The notes: generated from the letters alone by a model not told the origin. A DNA stretch of 64,000 nucleotides from JAPUEK01 sp963815355 (GCA_963815355.1 CAWFGJ010000018.1:62001-126000); one strand, 5' to 3'; shown: positions 53,040-61,523, numbered from the stretch's first letter. Program-made: numbers and translations.

Positions 53040-53352
53040 GATGTGCAGGGTAACTCACTTGATCTAAACGGGGACGCCACGCGCCCTTCTACCTCCCCAC
53101 AAGGCACTGCCAAGGTTAATCTTTTGCAAAGGCCGCGTCAAACTGCCGGGCGGGGCGGGCGGAAAGGGGAAACGTCGGGCAGAGTTGGGGGGGATTGTGA
53201 GCCGCCGCGCAACGATGGCAATTCGTTTGGCAATTGGCGGCGGGGCGATGCGAATGCAACGCTTTGACGCGGTTGGAAGGTTGGGCTGAGGTCTTGCCGG
53301 TAGGCCATCCCCCTGCTATCGCAGTATCCGAGCAATTCTATCGGATACAGAT
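53040..53352 (+). other. Intergenic region before the orphan ABC ATPase gene
   Basis: This 313-nt gap contains no supported gene. The second copy of the TATCCGA dyad occupies 53325-53347, five nt before the GTG start. The remainder is GC-rich with no clear repeat. Confidence 0.45.
53325..53347. promoter_or_regulatory. Dyad TATCCGA-N9-TCGGATA, copy 2
   Basis: Arms at 53325-53331 and 53341-53347 are identical to those at 24240-24262, with the same 9-nt spacer and a shared preceding G. The right arm contains the only Shine-Dalgarno-like GGA before the GTG at 53353, so binding or folding here would block translation or transcription. Confidence 0.6.
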
Positions 53353-54438
53353 GTGAGCCCGCCCCGCCTTCAAATCCAATCCCTTAGCCGCAGCTTTGGC
53401 GGGCGTCAGGTGGTGTCGGAGGTGTCTTTGGATGTGGCTGCCGGGCAGGTGACCTGCCTGCTGGGGCCATCGGGTTGCGGGAAATCCACCACGTTGCGGA
53501 TGATCGCCGGGGTAGAAACCCCGGACGCTGGCAGAATTTTCCTTGACGGGCGTGAGGTTTACGGGCCGCACCTAAACCTTCCACCAGAGGCGCGGGGGGT
53601 GGGGCTGATGTTTCAGGACTTTGCGCTGTTCCCGCACCTGACCGTCGCGGGCAATGTGGCGTTCGGGCTGAAGGGCGACAAGGCAGCGAAGATGAGCCGT
53701 GTCGAGGAACTGCTTGAAAAGGTGAACCTTTCCGGCTTTGCGGCCAAACATCCACATGAGCTGTCGGGGGGGGAGCAGCAGCGCGTCGCACTCGCCCGCG
53801 CGCTGGCACCGCGCCCCAAGGTCATGCTGATGGATGAGCCGTTCTCGGGGCTGGACAACCGGCTGCGCGACGGCATCCGCGATACCACGCTGGAGGTGCT
53901 GAAGGCCGAGGGGGCGGCGGTCTTGCTGGTTACCCATGAGCCGGACGAAGCGATGCGGATGGCGGATGAAATCGCGCTGATGCGCGACGGGCAGATCGTG
54001 CAGCAGGGCGCGCCCTACAACATATACAACACCCCTGTCGACCGGGCCGCCGCGGCTTTCTTTAGCGATATCAATGTTATATGCGGAACGTCGCGCGGGG
54101 CTTTGACAGAGACGGCCTTTGGCGCGTTTCTGACGCCGGGCCATGCGGACGGGGCCGCGGTGGAGATTGTCATCCGCCCGCAGCACCTGAAAATCGACTT
54201 TGACCGGGCCGGGCGCGGGCCCAATCCCACGCCGCAAGACGGCACGGCGGCGCGCGGAGTGGTGACGCGCGCGCGCTATCTGGGGCGCGAAAGTCTGGTC
54301 GATTTCGCGATGGATTTTGACGGGAAATCGCTGACTGCCTCGGTGCCGGGGGTGTTTTTGCCCAAAACGGGGGCGGCGTTGTGGCTGATGATCCGGCGGG
54401 ATCGCTGCTTTGTGTTTCCGGCGGGTGGGGCGGCGTAG
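53353..54438 (+). CDS. ABC transporter ATPase with TOBE-like domain (FbpC/PotA type)
   Basis: This is the import ATPase of a metal-, polyamine- or Fe(III)-type ABC system (361 aa). Walker A GPSGCGKSTT, Q-loop FQDFALFPH, signature LSGGEQQRVALARAL, Walker B LMDEPFSGLD and H-loop VTHEPDEAM are intact. The C-terminal 110 residues form a TOBE-like regulatory domain. The start is GTG, with the dyad just upstream. No permease or binding-protein gene is adjacent, so its partners must be encoded elsewhere. Iron is the most likely cargo by resemblance, but this is weak. Confidence 0.85.
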   Translation: MSPPRLQIQSLSRSFGGRQVVSEVSLDVAAGQVTCLLGPSGCGKSTTLRMIAGVETPDAGRIFLDGREVYGPHLNLPPEARGVGLMFQDFALFPHLTVAGNVAFGLKGDKAAKMSRVEELLEKVNLSGFAAKHPHELSGGEQQRVALARALAPRPKVMLMDEPFSGLDNRLRDGIRDTTLEVLKAEGAAVLLVTHEPDEAMRMADEIALMRDGQIVQQGAPYNIYNTPVDRAAAAFFSDINVICGTSRGALTETAFGAFLTPGHADGAAVEIVIRPQHLKIDFDRAGRGPNPTPQDGTAARGVVTRARYLGRESLVDFAMDFDGKSLTASVPGVFLPKTGAALWLMIRRDRCFVFPAGGAA

Positions 54439-54514
54439 GCGGCTCTTCCGGCTTTCTTCTTTCGATCTTCTTTTGATCTTCCTGCGGGGAAGATCCTGTG
54501 CGGCGGCCGCAACT

Positions 54515-55213
54515 TTATTGCGTATCGCGCGTCTCGTGGCTTGCCGCCGCTTCCAGCACGCGCAGATCGGACAGGCGGCGGCCGGGTTCGGCGGCAAAAC
54601 GCTCGCCCGTGGGGCTTACGGCCAGCAGGCGGTCAAGACGGAAGCGGCGAAACCCGGCTTGCTGTTCGCACCACGCCGCAAGGGTCCAGACGCGGGATTT
54701 CAGATCCAGATGCAGGGGGCGGATGTCGCTGTGGCTCTCTAATCCCGAGGGTTCGATGTAGCTGACCGTCAGCCGTTCGCGCGCCCGGATTGCCTGCCGG
54801 AGCAGCGGCAGGTGCGAGGGTGGGCGCGGGCTTCGCCGTCGGGCGGGGGCGAAGATGTCGTCATCCGCCACACCGACCGGGGCGGGGGTGATGGCGGCGA
54901 TTTTCTCGGCAAGGCTGCGGGCGGCGCGGGACAAGGTGGTGTCCTCGCCCGCAGCGATCTGGCGCAGGCCCGCGCGCAGGGCATCCAGTTCCGCCGCCGC
55001 CAGCATCAGCGGTGGCAGGGTCATCGGCGCGCGCAGGATATAGCCCACGCCGCGTTCGCCTTCGACCGGCAGGCCAGAGGTGGCCAGCGTCGCCATATCG
55101 CGCCAGACGGTGCGGGTGGACACGCCCAGGGCCGTGCCGATGTCGGCGGCCCGGTGCAAGCGCCCGTCCCGCAGAATCTGGATCAGGTCATAGAGGCGGT
55201 CGGTGCGGCGCAT
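54515..55213 (-). CDS. YafY-type transcriptional regulator (HTH-WYL)
   Basis: This 232-aa regulator has an N-terminal HTH_11 domain (RLYDLIQILRDGRLHRAADI, GVSTRTVWRDMATL) and a C-terminal WYL ligand-sensing domain (LTVSYIEPSG, VWTLAAWCEQQAGFRRFRLD). The family responds to nucleic-acid or small-molecule ligands, and members often control a neighbouring gene and themselves. The start faces the tatA gene, and an inverted repeat CTGACA-N6-TGTCAG lies 28 nt upstream of its ATG. Confidence 0.88.
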   Translation of the reverse strand: MRRTDRLYDLIQILRDGRLHRAADIGTALGVSTRTVWRDMATLATSGLPVEGERGVGYILRAPMTLPPLMLAAAELDALRAGLRQIAAGEDTTLSRAARSLAEKIAAITPAPVGVADDDIFAPARRRSPRPPSHLPLLRQAIRARERLTVSYIEPSGLESHSDIRPLHLDLKSRVWTLAAWCEQQAGFRRFRLDRLLAVSPTGERFAAEPGRRLSDLRVLEAAASHETRDTQ

Positions 55214-55241
55214 CTGGCTTCTTTGGCTAGGGGGTAGGCAA

Positions 55242-55259
55242 CTGACATATAGCTGTCAG
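55242..55259. promoter_or_regulatory. Inverted repeat CTGACA-N6-TGTCAG before the WYL regulator
   Basis: Perfect 6-bp arms (55242-55247, 55254-55259) around TATAGC. The position 28 nt upstream of the regulator and about 120 nt upstream of tatA suggests an autoregulatory operator, and the spacer may overlap a -10 element. Confidence 0.55.
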
Positions 55260-55381
55260 CAACATGGGCGTAAAGCGGGGCAAGGGGGGCGGAAAAGGGC
55301 GGGTTTGGGCTTTTCTCGCCGCGCGCAGTCGGACAGTCTGGCGGGGATGAGCCGCATGACGCGGCGTGAAGGAGAGAAGAC

Positions 55382-55636
55382 ATGCATTTGAGCCCCTTGC
55401 ACCTTCTGGTGGTGGCGATTGTGGTGCTGGTGTTGTTCGGTCGCGGCAAGGTCAGCAACCTGATGGGCGAATTCGGACGTGGGATCACCGCGTTCAAGCG
55501 GGGCGTGGCCGATGGCGCGACCGATCTGGAAAAGGAAGCTGCCGCCAAAGAGGCCGCTGCCAAGGAAATCGCAGCCAAGGAAGCCGCAGCCGTGGCGGCC
55601 CGCGATGTGACCCCGACGGACAAAGACAAGGTCTAA
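55382..55636 (+). CDS. tatA: Sec-independent protein translocase subunit TatA
   Basis: TatA forms the pore-like assembly that moves folded twin-arginine precursors. The 84-aa protein has one N-terminal membrane helix (LHLLVVAIVVLVLFGRGK), the amphipathic helix VSNLMGEFGRGITAFKRG, and an Ala/Glu/Lys-rich tail with repeated KEAAAKE units. GGAGAGAAG precedes the ATG. tatB follows 70 nt downstream. Confidence 0.93.
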   Translation: MHLSPLHLLVVAIVVLVLFGRGKVSNLMGEFGRGITAFKRGVADGATDLEKEAAAKEAAAKEIAAKEAAAVAARDVTPTDKDKV

Positions 55637-55706
55637 GACCCTGATCTGAAGGCCGGGTTAATGCTGGGGGCGGTTGCCCCCGAAAGCCGCGAAGGGGCTG
55701 ACGCTT

Positions 55707-56376
55707 ATGTTTGGGGATATCGGCTGGGCCGAGTTGATGCTGATCGGCGTTGTCGCGCTGATCGTGATTGGGCCTGAGGATTTGCCGGACATGTTCCGCC
55801 AGCTTGGGCGGTTCACGGCCAAGCTGCGGCAGATGTCGCGGGAGTTTTCGCGCGCGATGGAGCAGGCGGCCAAGGACAGCGGCGTCAAAGGTGTGGCGGA
55901 CGATCTGAAGGCGGTGACCTCGGCCAAGTCCCTGGGGCTTAACAAGGTCAAGGAAGCGGCGGACCGGTTCGAAAAGTGGGACCCGATCAAGAACGCGGCC
56001 AAGCCTTCGGCGCCGATCGTGGCCAAAACGCTGGTGCCACCGCCGATGCCGGCGACCCCGGATATCGGCTGGGGCTGTTGCGGCGGAAGGGGAAGCGGTT
56101 GCACAGGCCGCCCCCACGATCCACGGCCCGGCCACGCAGGCATTGATGGACAAGCAGGCCGCCAAGAAGGCCGAACTGGCCGAGGCGGCGCAAAAGCGCA
56201 AGGCCGCAGCGGCCCCTGCTGCAGAGGCGGCAGCGCAACCTGTCGCGCAACCTGCAGCCAAACCCGCCGCCAAGCCGCGTGCCAAAAAGGCCGAGGCCGT
56301 TGCCGAGGCGGCCCCGGCCAAAGCCGCCCCCAAACCCCGCGCCGCGCGCAAGACCATAAAGGCGGATGAGGCATGA
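55707..56376 (+). CDS. tatB: TatB with an apparent frameshift in the C-terminal half
   Basis: TatB binds twin-arginine signals together with TatC. From ATG 55707 (GAAGGGG upstream) the N-terminus FGDIGWAELMLIGVVALIVI and the amphipathic helix are normal. After about residue 118 (near 56060) this frame turns into Gly/Arg/Cys-rich sequence ending at 56369. The +1 frame from there reads a plausible TatB tail (GAVAAEGEAVAQAAPT, then KKAELAEAAQKRKAAAAPAA) and stops at 56376, overlapping tatC (ATGA). The break lies by CCCCGG (56057-56062) and TGGGGC (56070-56075) runs, so a homopolymer sequencing error or a real indel is likely. The essential N-terminal part is intact. Confidence 0.85.
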
Positions 56377-57215
56377 GCAACGCCGACAACATTGACGAAA
56401 GTGCCGCCCCGCTGATTGAGCACCTGAAAGAACTGCGGAACCGTATTCTGGTGTCTGTGGCGGTGCTGACCGTCGCCTGTCTGGTCGGCTACATGCTGTG
56501 GAAACCGATTTTCGACATCCTGTCGCATCCGATGTGTCAGGCGATGGCCAACCGGGGCCAGCCCTGCCAGTTGATCATGGTCAAGCTGCAAGAGGGCTTC
56601 TTTGTCGCGGTGCGGATTGCGGTCTGGGCCGGGTTTGCCATGTCCTTTCCGGTGATCGCGTTCCAGCTGTGGCGCTTTGTGGCACCGGGGCTGTATCGCA
56701 ACGAAAAGTCGGCGTTCCTGCCGTTTCTGGTGGCCAGCCCGGTGATGTTCATGGCCGGGGCGGCGTTCGCCTATTTCATGGTTCTGCCGGGGGCTTTTGC
56801 CTTTTTCCTAAGCTACCAAAGCAGTTTCCAGACCACGCTGTCGGAGGGCGAGAGCACCTTGGCGCAGGTTCCGGCGGGGGTGCTGTATCAGGGTTCGGTC
56901 GAAAGCTTTCTGTCGCTGACGATGACCTTTGTGATGGCCTTTGGCCTGTGTTTCCAGTTGCCGGTGTTGCTGACGCTGATGGGCAAGGCGGGGATGATTT
57001 CCTCGTCCGGGTTGAAGGCCACGCGGAAATACGCGGTGGTGGCGATCTTGTCGGTCGCAGCGGTTGCCACGCCGCCGGATGTGATGAGCCAGTTGATCAT
57101 GTTTTTCGCGGTCTATCCGCTTTATGAGCTGTCGATCCTGTTGATCGTGCGCTTTGAAAAGCAGCGTGAGGCGCAGCAGCGCGCCGACGGCACTTGGGTG
57201 GAAGACGAAGAATGA
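56373..57215 (+). CDS. tatC: Sec-independent protein translocase subunit TatC
   Basis: TatC is the receptor for twin-arginine signal peptides. Six membrane helices are readable in 280 aa. Conserved parts are the N-terminal SAAPLIEHLKELRNRILVSV, the first periplasmic loop, the FPVIAFQLWRFVAPGLYRNE segment and FAYFMVLPGAFAFFLSY. The start overlaps tatB's +1-frame stop, and its own stop overlaps the next gene (ATGA). Confidence 0.96.
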   Translation: MSNADNIDESAAPLIEHLKELRNRILVSVAVLTVACLVGYMLWKPIFDILSHPMCQAMANRGQPCQLIMVKLQEGFFVAVRIAVWAGFAMSFPVIAFQLWRFVAPGLYRNEKSAFLPFLVASPVMFMAGAAFAYFMVLPGAFAFFLSYQSSFQTTLSEGESTLAQVPAGVLYQGSVESFLSLTMTFVMAFGLCFQLPVLLTLMGKAGMISSSGLKATRKYAVVAILSVAAVATPPDVMSQLIMFFAVYPLYELSILLIVRFEKQREAQQRADGTWVEDEE

Positions 57216-58057
57216 CCGACACGTTACTGCGTATCGCCGAGGCGCTGGAGCGTCTGGCCCCGGCGCCGATGCCTGCGCCCGATTTTGCCGCCGCTGATGC
57301 CTTTGCCTGGCACACGGCACCCGACCGGTTGGAGCCGGTGGCGCGGGTGGCGCGGATTGATATCGGCTTGCTGGTGGGGGTGAACCGGTCGCGCGACACG
57401 CTGATCGAGAACACCCGCCATTTCGCGATGGGTCTGCCCGCCAACAACGCGCTGCTTTGGGGCGCGCGGGGGATGGGGAAATCCAGTCTGGTCAAAGCGG
57501 TGCATGCCAAGCTGCGCGCCGAGGGGCTGGATTTGAAGATCGTGGAGTTGAGCCGGGAAGATCTGCCGTCGGTGCAGCGCTTGCTGGCGCATCTGCGCGG
57601 CGCACCGGGGCGGTTCATCCTGTTTTGCGATGACCTGTCGTTCAGCCATGATGACCAGCATTACAAAAGCCTGAAGGCGGTGTTGGATGGCGGCATTGAG
57701 GGGCGGCCAGAGAACGTGTTGTTCTATGCCACCTCAAACCGGCGCCACCTGATGCCGCGCGACATGATCGAGAATGAGCGGTCCACGGCGATCTCGCCTT
57801 CGGAAGCGGTCGAGGAAAAGGTGTCGTTGTCGGACAGGTTCGGGCTGTGGCTGGGGTTCCACCCCTGTTCGCAGGACGAGTATCTGGAGATGATCGCGGG
57901 CTATTGCGCGGCCTATGGAGTGGCGGTCGATCCGGCGGAATTGCGGGCGGGGGCGGTGGAATGGCAAGCCACGCGCGGCGCCCGGTCGGGACGGGTGGCG
58001 TGGCAGTTCTTTTGCGATCTGGCGGCGCGCAAGGGTGTGCATGTCTCGGGTGTTTGA
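57212..58057 (+). CDS. DUF815-type AAA ATP-binding protein
   Basis: This P-loop ATPase (281 aa) has Walker A GARGMGKSSLVKAV near residue 89, Walker B FILFCDDLSF, and sensor-like FYATSNRRHLMPRDM. The N-terminal 60 residues are helical and the C-terminus has FGLWLGFHPCSQDEYLEMI, as in the DUF815 family. ATG 57212 overlaps the tatC stop. The family is often close to tat genes in Rhodobacteraceae; its function is unknown. Confidence 0.85.
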   Translation: MTDTLLRIAEALERLAPAPMPAPDFAAADAFAWHTAPDRLEPVARVARIDIGLLVGVNRSRDTLIENTRHFAMGLPANNALLWGARGMGKSSLVKAVHAKLRAEGLDLKIVELSREDLPSVQRLLAHLRGAPGRFILFCDDLSFSHDDQHYKSLKAVLDGGIEGRPENVLFYATSNRRHLMPRDMIENERSTAISPSEAVEEKVSLSDRFGLWLGFHPCSQDEYLEMIAGYCAAYGVAVDPAELRAGAVEWQATRGARSGRVAWQFFCDLAARKGVHVSGV

Positions 58058-58228
58058 GCGGGCGGTTCTACGGGCGGTTTTTCGGGCGGGCTGATTGGGC
58101 AAATGCCCGGGCGGCAGGGGCTGGGGGCCATAAGCGGGGGCCACGGGCGGGGACCTGTGGGCGTGGCGGGCCATGCGTGACGATGGGCTCTTGTATTTTC
58201 GCGGCGAAGTCGCGATCTTTGGCGGATC

Positions 58229-59500
58229 ATGATCACAGAAATTCTTATTGTTTTGGCGCTGATTTGCCTGAATGGCGTGTTGGCCATGTCAGAGCTTGCC
58301 ATTGTCTCGGCGCGGCCTGCGCGGCTGAAGCCGCTGGAGTTGAAAAGCAAAGGGGCGGCGGCGGCGTTGCGGCTGGGGGAAAACCCCGGGCGGTTCTTGT
58401 CGACGGTGCAGATCGGGATCACTTTGGTGGGGGTGTTGTCGGGGGCGTTTTCGGGCGCCACGCTGGGCACGCGGCTGACGGGGTTTCTGGTGGCGCAGGG
58501 GATGGCGGCGGATCTGGCCAATACCTTGGGCGTCGGCGGCGTGGTGGTCGTGTTGACCTATGTGTCGCTGATCGTGGGCGAGTTGGTGCCCAAGCAATTG
58601 GCGCTGCGCAACCCCGAAGCGGTGGCTGTGCGCATGGCCCCGGCGATGGCGATGCTGTCGCGGGTGGGGGCGCCGCTGGTCTGGCTGCTGGAAAACTCGG
58701 GCCGGTTCTTGCTGTGGATATTGGGTCAGCGCGGCGATCAGGGCAACCGGGTGACCGAGGAAGAGGTGCACACCATCCTGACCGAGGCCCATGAGGGCGG
58801 CGTGATCGAGACCGAAGAGCGCGAGATGATTTCCGGCGTGATGCGGTTTTCGGACCGCACCGCCAAGGCGCTGATGACGCCGCGCCGCGATGTGGACATG
58901 GTGGATCTGGAGGCGACCTCGGCGGAGGCCTTGGCGGCGCTGCGCCGCATTGGCCGCCCGCGCATTCCGGTGCAAAGCCGGGTGACGGGCGAGGTGGTGG
59001 GTATCATCACGCTGGCCGACGCGTTCAAGGTTGTGTCACGCCGGGAGCCTTTGGACATCAAGGCGCTGGTGCGCGATGTGCCGGTGGTCAGTGACCGGGC
59101 CGACGCGTTGGACGTGTTGGAGGTTTTGCGCAAGGCCGAGCATTCGCTGGCGCTGGTCTATGACGAATACGGGCATTTCGAGGGGATGATCACCCAAGGC
59201 GACGTGTTGGAGGCGATCACCGGTGCGCTGGACACCGGCAATGATGAAGAGCCTGCCTTGGTGATCCGCGAGGATGGCTCTTTGCTGGTGGCGGGGTGGA
59301 TGCCGGCGGATGAATTCTGCGACCGCTTGGGGCTGAGCCGCGATCTGGCGGGCGATTACGACACGGTGGCGGGGTTGGTGCTGCACCAGATGCGCCGCTT
59401 GCCGCAACTGGGCGAGACGTTTTCGGTCGCGGGGCATCGGTTTGAGGTGCTGGATCTGGACGGGTTGCGGATCGACAAGGTGTTGGTGAGCGTTCTGTAA
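58229..59500 (+). CDS. CNNM/CorC-type transporter-associated protein (hemolysin family)
   Basis: This 423-aa protein has an N-terminal DUF21/CNNM membrane domain with four helices (ALICLNGVLAMSELAIVSAR, VQIGITLVGVLSG, VVLTYVSLIVGELVPKQLAL), two CBS domains (MTPRRDVDMVDL and IPVQSRVTGEVVGIITLADA), and a CorC_HlyC C-terminal domain (DYDTVAGLVLHQMRRLPQLG). The family is linked to magnesium or cobalt efflux and membrane homeostasis. A 171-nt gap separates it from the tat group, and a terminator follows. Confidence 0.9.
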   Translation: MITEILIVLALICLNGVLAMSELAIVSARPARLKPLELKSKGAAAALRLGENPGRFLSTVQIGITLVGVLSGAFSGATLGTRLTGFLVAQGMAADLANTLGVGGVVVVLTYVSLIVGELVPKQLALRNPEAVAVRMAPAMAMLSRVGAPLVWLLENSGRFLLWILGQRGDQGNRVTEEEVHTILTEAHEGGVIETEEREMISGVMRFSDRTAKALMTPRRDVDMVDLEATSAEALAALRRIGRPRIPVQSRVTGEVVGIITLADAFKVVSRREPLDIKALVRDVPVVSDRADALDVLEVLRKAEHSLALVYDEYGHFEGMITQGDVLEAITGALDTGNDEEPALVIREDGSLLVAGWMPADEFCDRLGLSRDLAGDYDTVAGLVLHQMRRLPQLGETFSVAGHRFEVLDLDGLRIDKVLVSVL

Positions 59501-59537
59501 CGCGTGCGGGTGCCGCGCGGGGCGGAGCCTCCGGCGG

Positions 59538-59545
59538 GAGTATTT
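59538..59545 (+). repeat. GAGTATTT-type motif near a terminator, possible dispersed repeat
   Basis: The GC-rich sequence around 59521-59560, with CCTCCGGCGGGAGTATTTGG at its core, resembles short repeats I recall from Rhodobacteraceae intergenic regions. A shorter match, GAGTATTT, is at 47958-47965. Both lie just before terminator hairpins. Only two partial copies are in this window. Confidence 0.35.
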
Positions 59546-59565
59546 GGGTCCAAGATGAAGGGGGG

Positions 59566-59596
59566 CGGCGGGTTTTTGGCCCGCCGTTTTGTTTAT
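59566..59596 (+). terminator. Terminator of the CorC-type gene
   Basis: Stem CGGCGGG (59566-59572) / CCCGCCG (59580-59586), loop TTTTTGG, followed by TTTTGTTTATT. It lies 66 nt after the stop and slightly overlaps the convergent nlpD stop. Confidence 0.85.
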
Positions 59597-60768
59597 TGCA
59601 GGAAGGGCATCGGGTCGAGGCTGTCGACGCCTTTGCGCACCTCAAAGTGCAGGAAGGGGGTGGCGGCGGCGCGGATGGTCGCGATGGTCTGGCCGCGCGA
59701 GACTTTGTCGCCCTTTTGGACCTTTAGTCCGTCAACCCCGCCATAGACCGTCAAGATCCCGTCGGCGTGGCGGATGACCACGATCTGGGTGCCTTCGGTG
59801 TCTTTGGTGACGGCCGCGATGGTGCCTTCGGCGGCCGATTTGACGGCGGTGCCAGCGGGGGCGGAGATGTCGACGCCGTCGTTCTTTTTCTTCACATAGC
59901 CGCGGATGATCGTGCCCTGCACGGGCATGGCAAAGCGGGTGGCGGTGGCGGAGGTGCGTTGCTGGGCCATGTCGGGCGAGGCCGGGGTGGCTTTGGGCTT
60001 TTCAGCGGCGGGGGCGACTTTTTCATCCGGAAGCGGCTTTTTGGCCGAGGGCGGGGTGGGGGTGGGCGAGCCTTCACCGGGGACAGTTTCGCGGATCGGG
60101 GCGGGGGCGCTGCCGGAGGTGGCGGTGGGGATGATCAGGAACTGGCCCTCGCGCACGGCGAGGTCCGGGCCGAGGCCGTTCCAGTCGGCCACTGACTTGG
60201 CAGAGACGTTGTAGCTGCGGGCGATGGAGAAGGCGGTCTCGCCGCGCTGGACCTGATGGCGGACGGGCTGGTTGCCCGAGGGCACCGTGGCCGCCGTTTG
60301 TTTGGCGGGTGCAGCGCCGTCGACGCGGTCAAGCGCGGTGGTGGCGATGGAGGAGACATCCACGCCGCCGGGGGCGGTGGAGCCGATGATGCCGCCGGTG
60401 GCCGCGCCGCCAAAGGCGGGGCTGGCGGCGACGCGACCCGGCAGAGCGATGATCTCGCCGTTGCGCAGGCTGTCACCGGGGGCAAGGGCGTTGTAGCGGG
60501 CGACCTCTTCGCCGCTGAGGCCGACGCGGGCGGCCAGCGAGGCCACGGTATCGCCGCGCTTGGCCACCGCGACCTGATAGCCGGGGTAGGAGATCACGCC
60601 GCGCGCATCGGGTTGCGGGCGGGGGCCGGTGGCTTTCAGTGCCGCCGCAGAGGTGTCGAGGGCGCCGCTGCCGGCGCGCATGTCCCAATCCAAGCCGCCG
60701 CTGCTGCAAGCCGACAGGAGGAGGAGGGCGGAGAGCCCGAGGAAGGAAAGGCGGGTGCTGGGGGTCAT
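59593..60768 (-). CDS. nlpD: LysM/LytM-domain lipoprotein, NlpD-like
   Basis: This outer-membrane lipoprotein (391 aa, lipobox LLSAC at about 18-22) has two LysM modules (VAVAKRGDTVASLAARVGLS, HQVQRGETAFSIARSYNVS), a Pro/Ala-rich linker and a C-terminal M23/LytM domain. The usual metal ligands are changed: HxxxD appears as KKKNDGVDIS, HxH as FLHFEVRKG, and the Tyr-Ala-His as VYGGV. It is therefore a degenerate, activator-type LytM protein like E. coli NlpD, which stimulates amidases at division. It ends the surE-pcm-nlpD operon. Confidence 0.9.
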   Translation of the reverse strand: MTPSTRLSFLGLSALLLLSACSSGGLDWDMRAGSGALDTSAAALKATGPRPQPDARGVISYPGYQVAVAKRGDTVASLAARVGLSGEEVARYNALAPGDSLRNGEIIALPGRVAASPAFGGAATGGIIGSTAPGGVDVSSIATTALDRVDGAAPAKQTAATVPSGNQPVRHQVQRGETAFSIARSYNVSAKSVADWNGLGPDLAVREGQFLIIPTATSGSAPAPIRETVPGEGSPTPTPPSAKKPLPDEKVAPAAEKPKATPASPDMAQQRTSATATRFAMPVQGTIIRGYVKKKNDGVDISAPAGTAVKSAAEGTIAAVTKDTEGTQIVVIRHADGILTVYGGVDGLKVQKGDKVSRGQTIATIRAAATPFLHFEVRKGVDSLDPMPFLQ

Positions 60769-60857
60769 GCTGGCCTCGATCTTGCGGGTCGGGTTGGCCC
60801 TGACCCTTGTTTCACGCGTTACAAACTTGGTCCGGCGCGGGCGTGCGCCGGGGCGGT

Positions 60858-61523
60858 CTAATCGGTTCCGAGCCCTTCGACCAGTGGCACAAAGCGCACG
60901 GGGCGGAGTTCGTCATAGTCATAGCCGGTTTCTGTCCGGGTCACCTTGATCAGGTGTTGCACGGTATCGGACTGACCGACGGGCACAACCATGATACCGC
61001 CGATCTTGAGCTGCGCCAAGAGCGGGCCGGGTGGGTCTTCGGCGGCGGCGGTCACGAGAATGCGATCAAAGGGGGCTTGTTCGGGCAGCCCGTAGCTGCC
61101 GTCGCCCACCAGTGCCACGATATTGACCAGACCCTGATCGCGGAACAGATCGGAGGCTTCGCGCACAAGGCGGCGGTGGCGGTCCACGGTATAGACCCGG
61201 CGGGCCAGCAGCGACAGGATCGCGGCCTGATAGCCCGAGCCGGTGCCGATCTCCAGCACCTTGTCGCGGGGCTGGACGTTCAGCGCCTGTGTCATCAGCC
61301 CCACGACGGAGGGTTGGGAGATCGTCTGGCCGCAGGCGATGGGCAGCGGCATGTCTTCATAGGCGCGTTCGGCGAACAGGCCGCGCACAAAGCGGCCACG
61401 GTCCACCCGTTCCATCGCGGTCAGCACGCGGGTGTCGGTCACGCCGCGCGAGCGCAGGGCAAAGAGAAATCGCATCTTGCGTTCGGCCGCCGTTTCGTCG
61501 TCGGGCTGGCCGTCCTCTGTCAT
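60858..61523 (-). CDS. pcm: Protein-L-isoaspartate O-methyltransferase
   Basis: Pcm repairs isomerised aspartyl residues using SAM. The sequence (221 aa) has MPLPIACGQTISQPSVVGLM, the SAM motif VLEIGTGSGYQAAILSLLAR, and DRILVTAAAEDPPGPLLAQL. Its ATG overlaps the surE stop (ATGA). The surE-pcm-nlpD order is the same as in many proteobacteria. Confidence 0.95.
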   Translation of the reverse strand: MTEDGQPDDETAAERKMRFLFALRSRGVTDTRVLTAMERVDRGRFVRGLFAERAYEDMPLPIACGQTISQPSVVGLMTQALNVQPRDKVLEIGTGSGYQAAILSLLARRVYTVDRHRRLVREASDLFRDQGLVNIVALVGDGSYGLPEQAPFDRILVTAAAEDPPGPLLAQLKIGGIMVVPVGQSDTVQHLIKVTRTETGYDYDELRPVRFVPLVEGLGTD

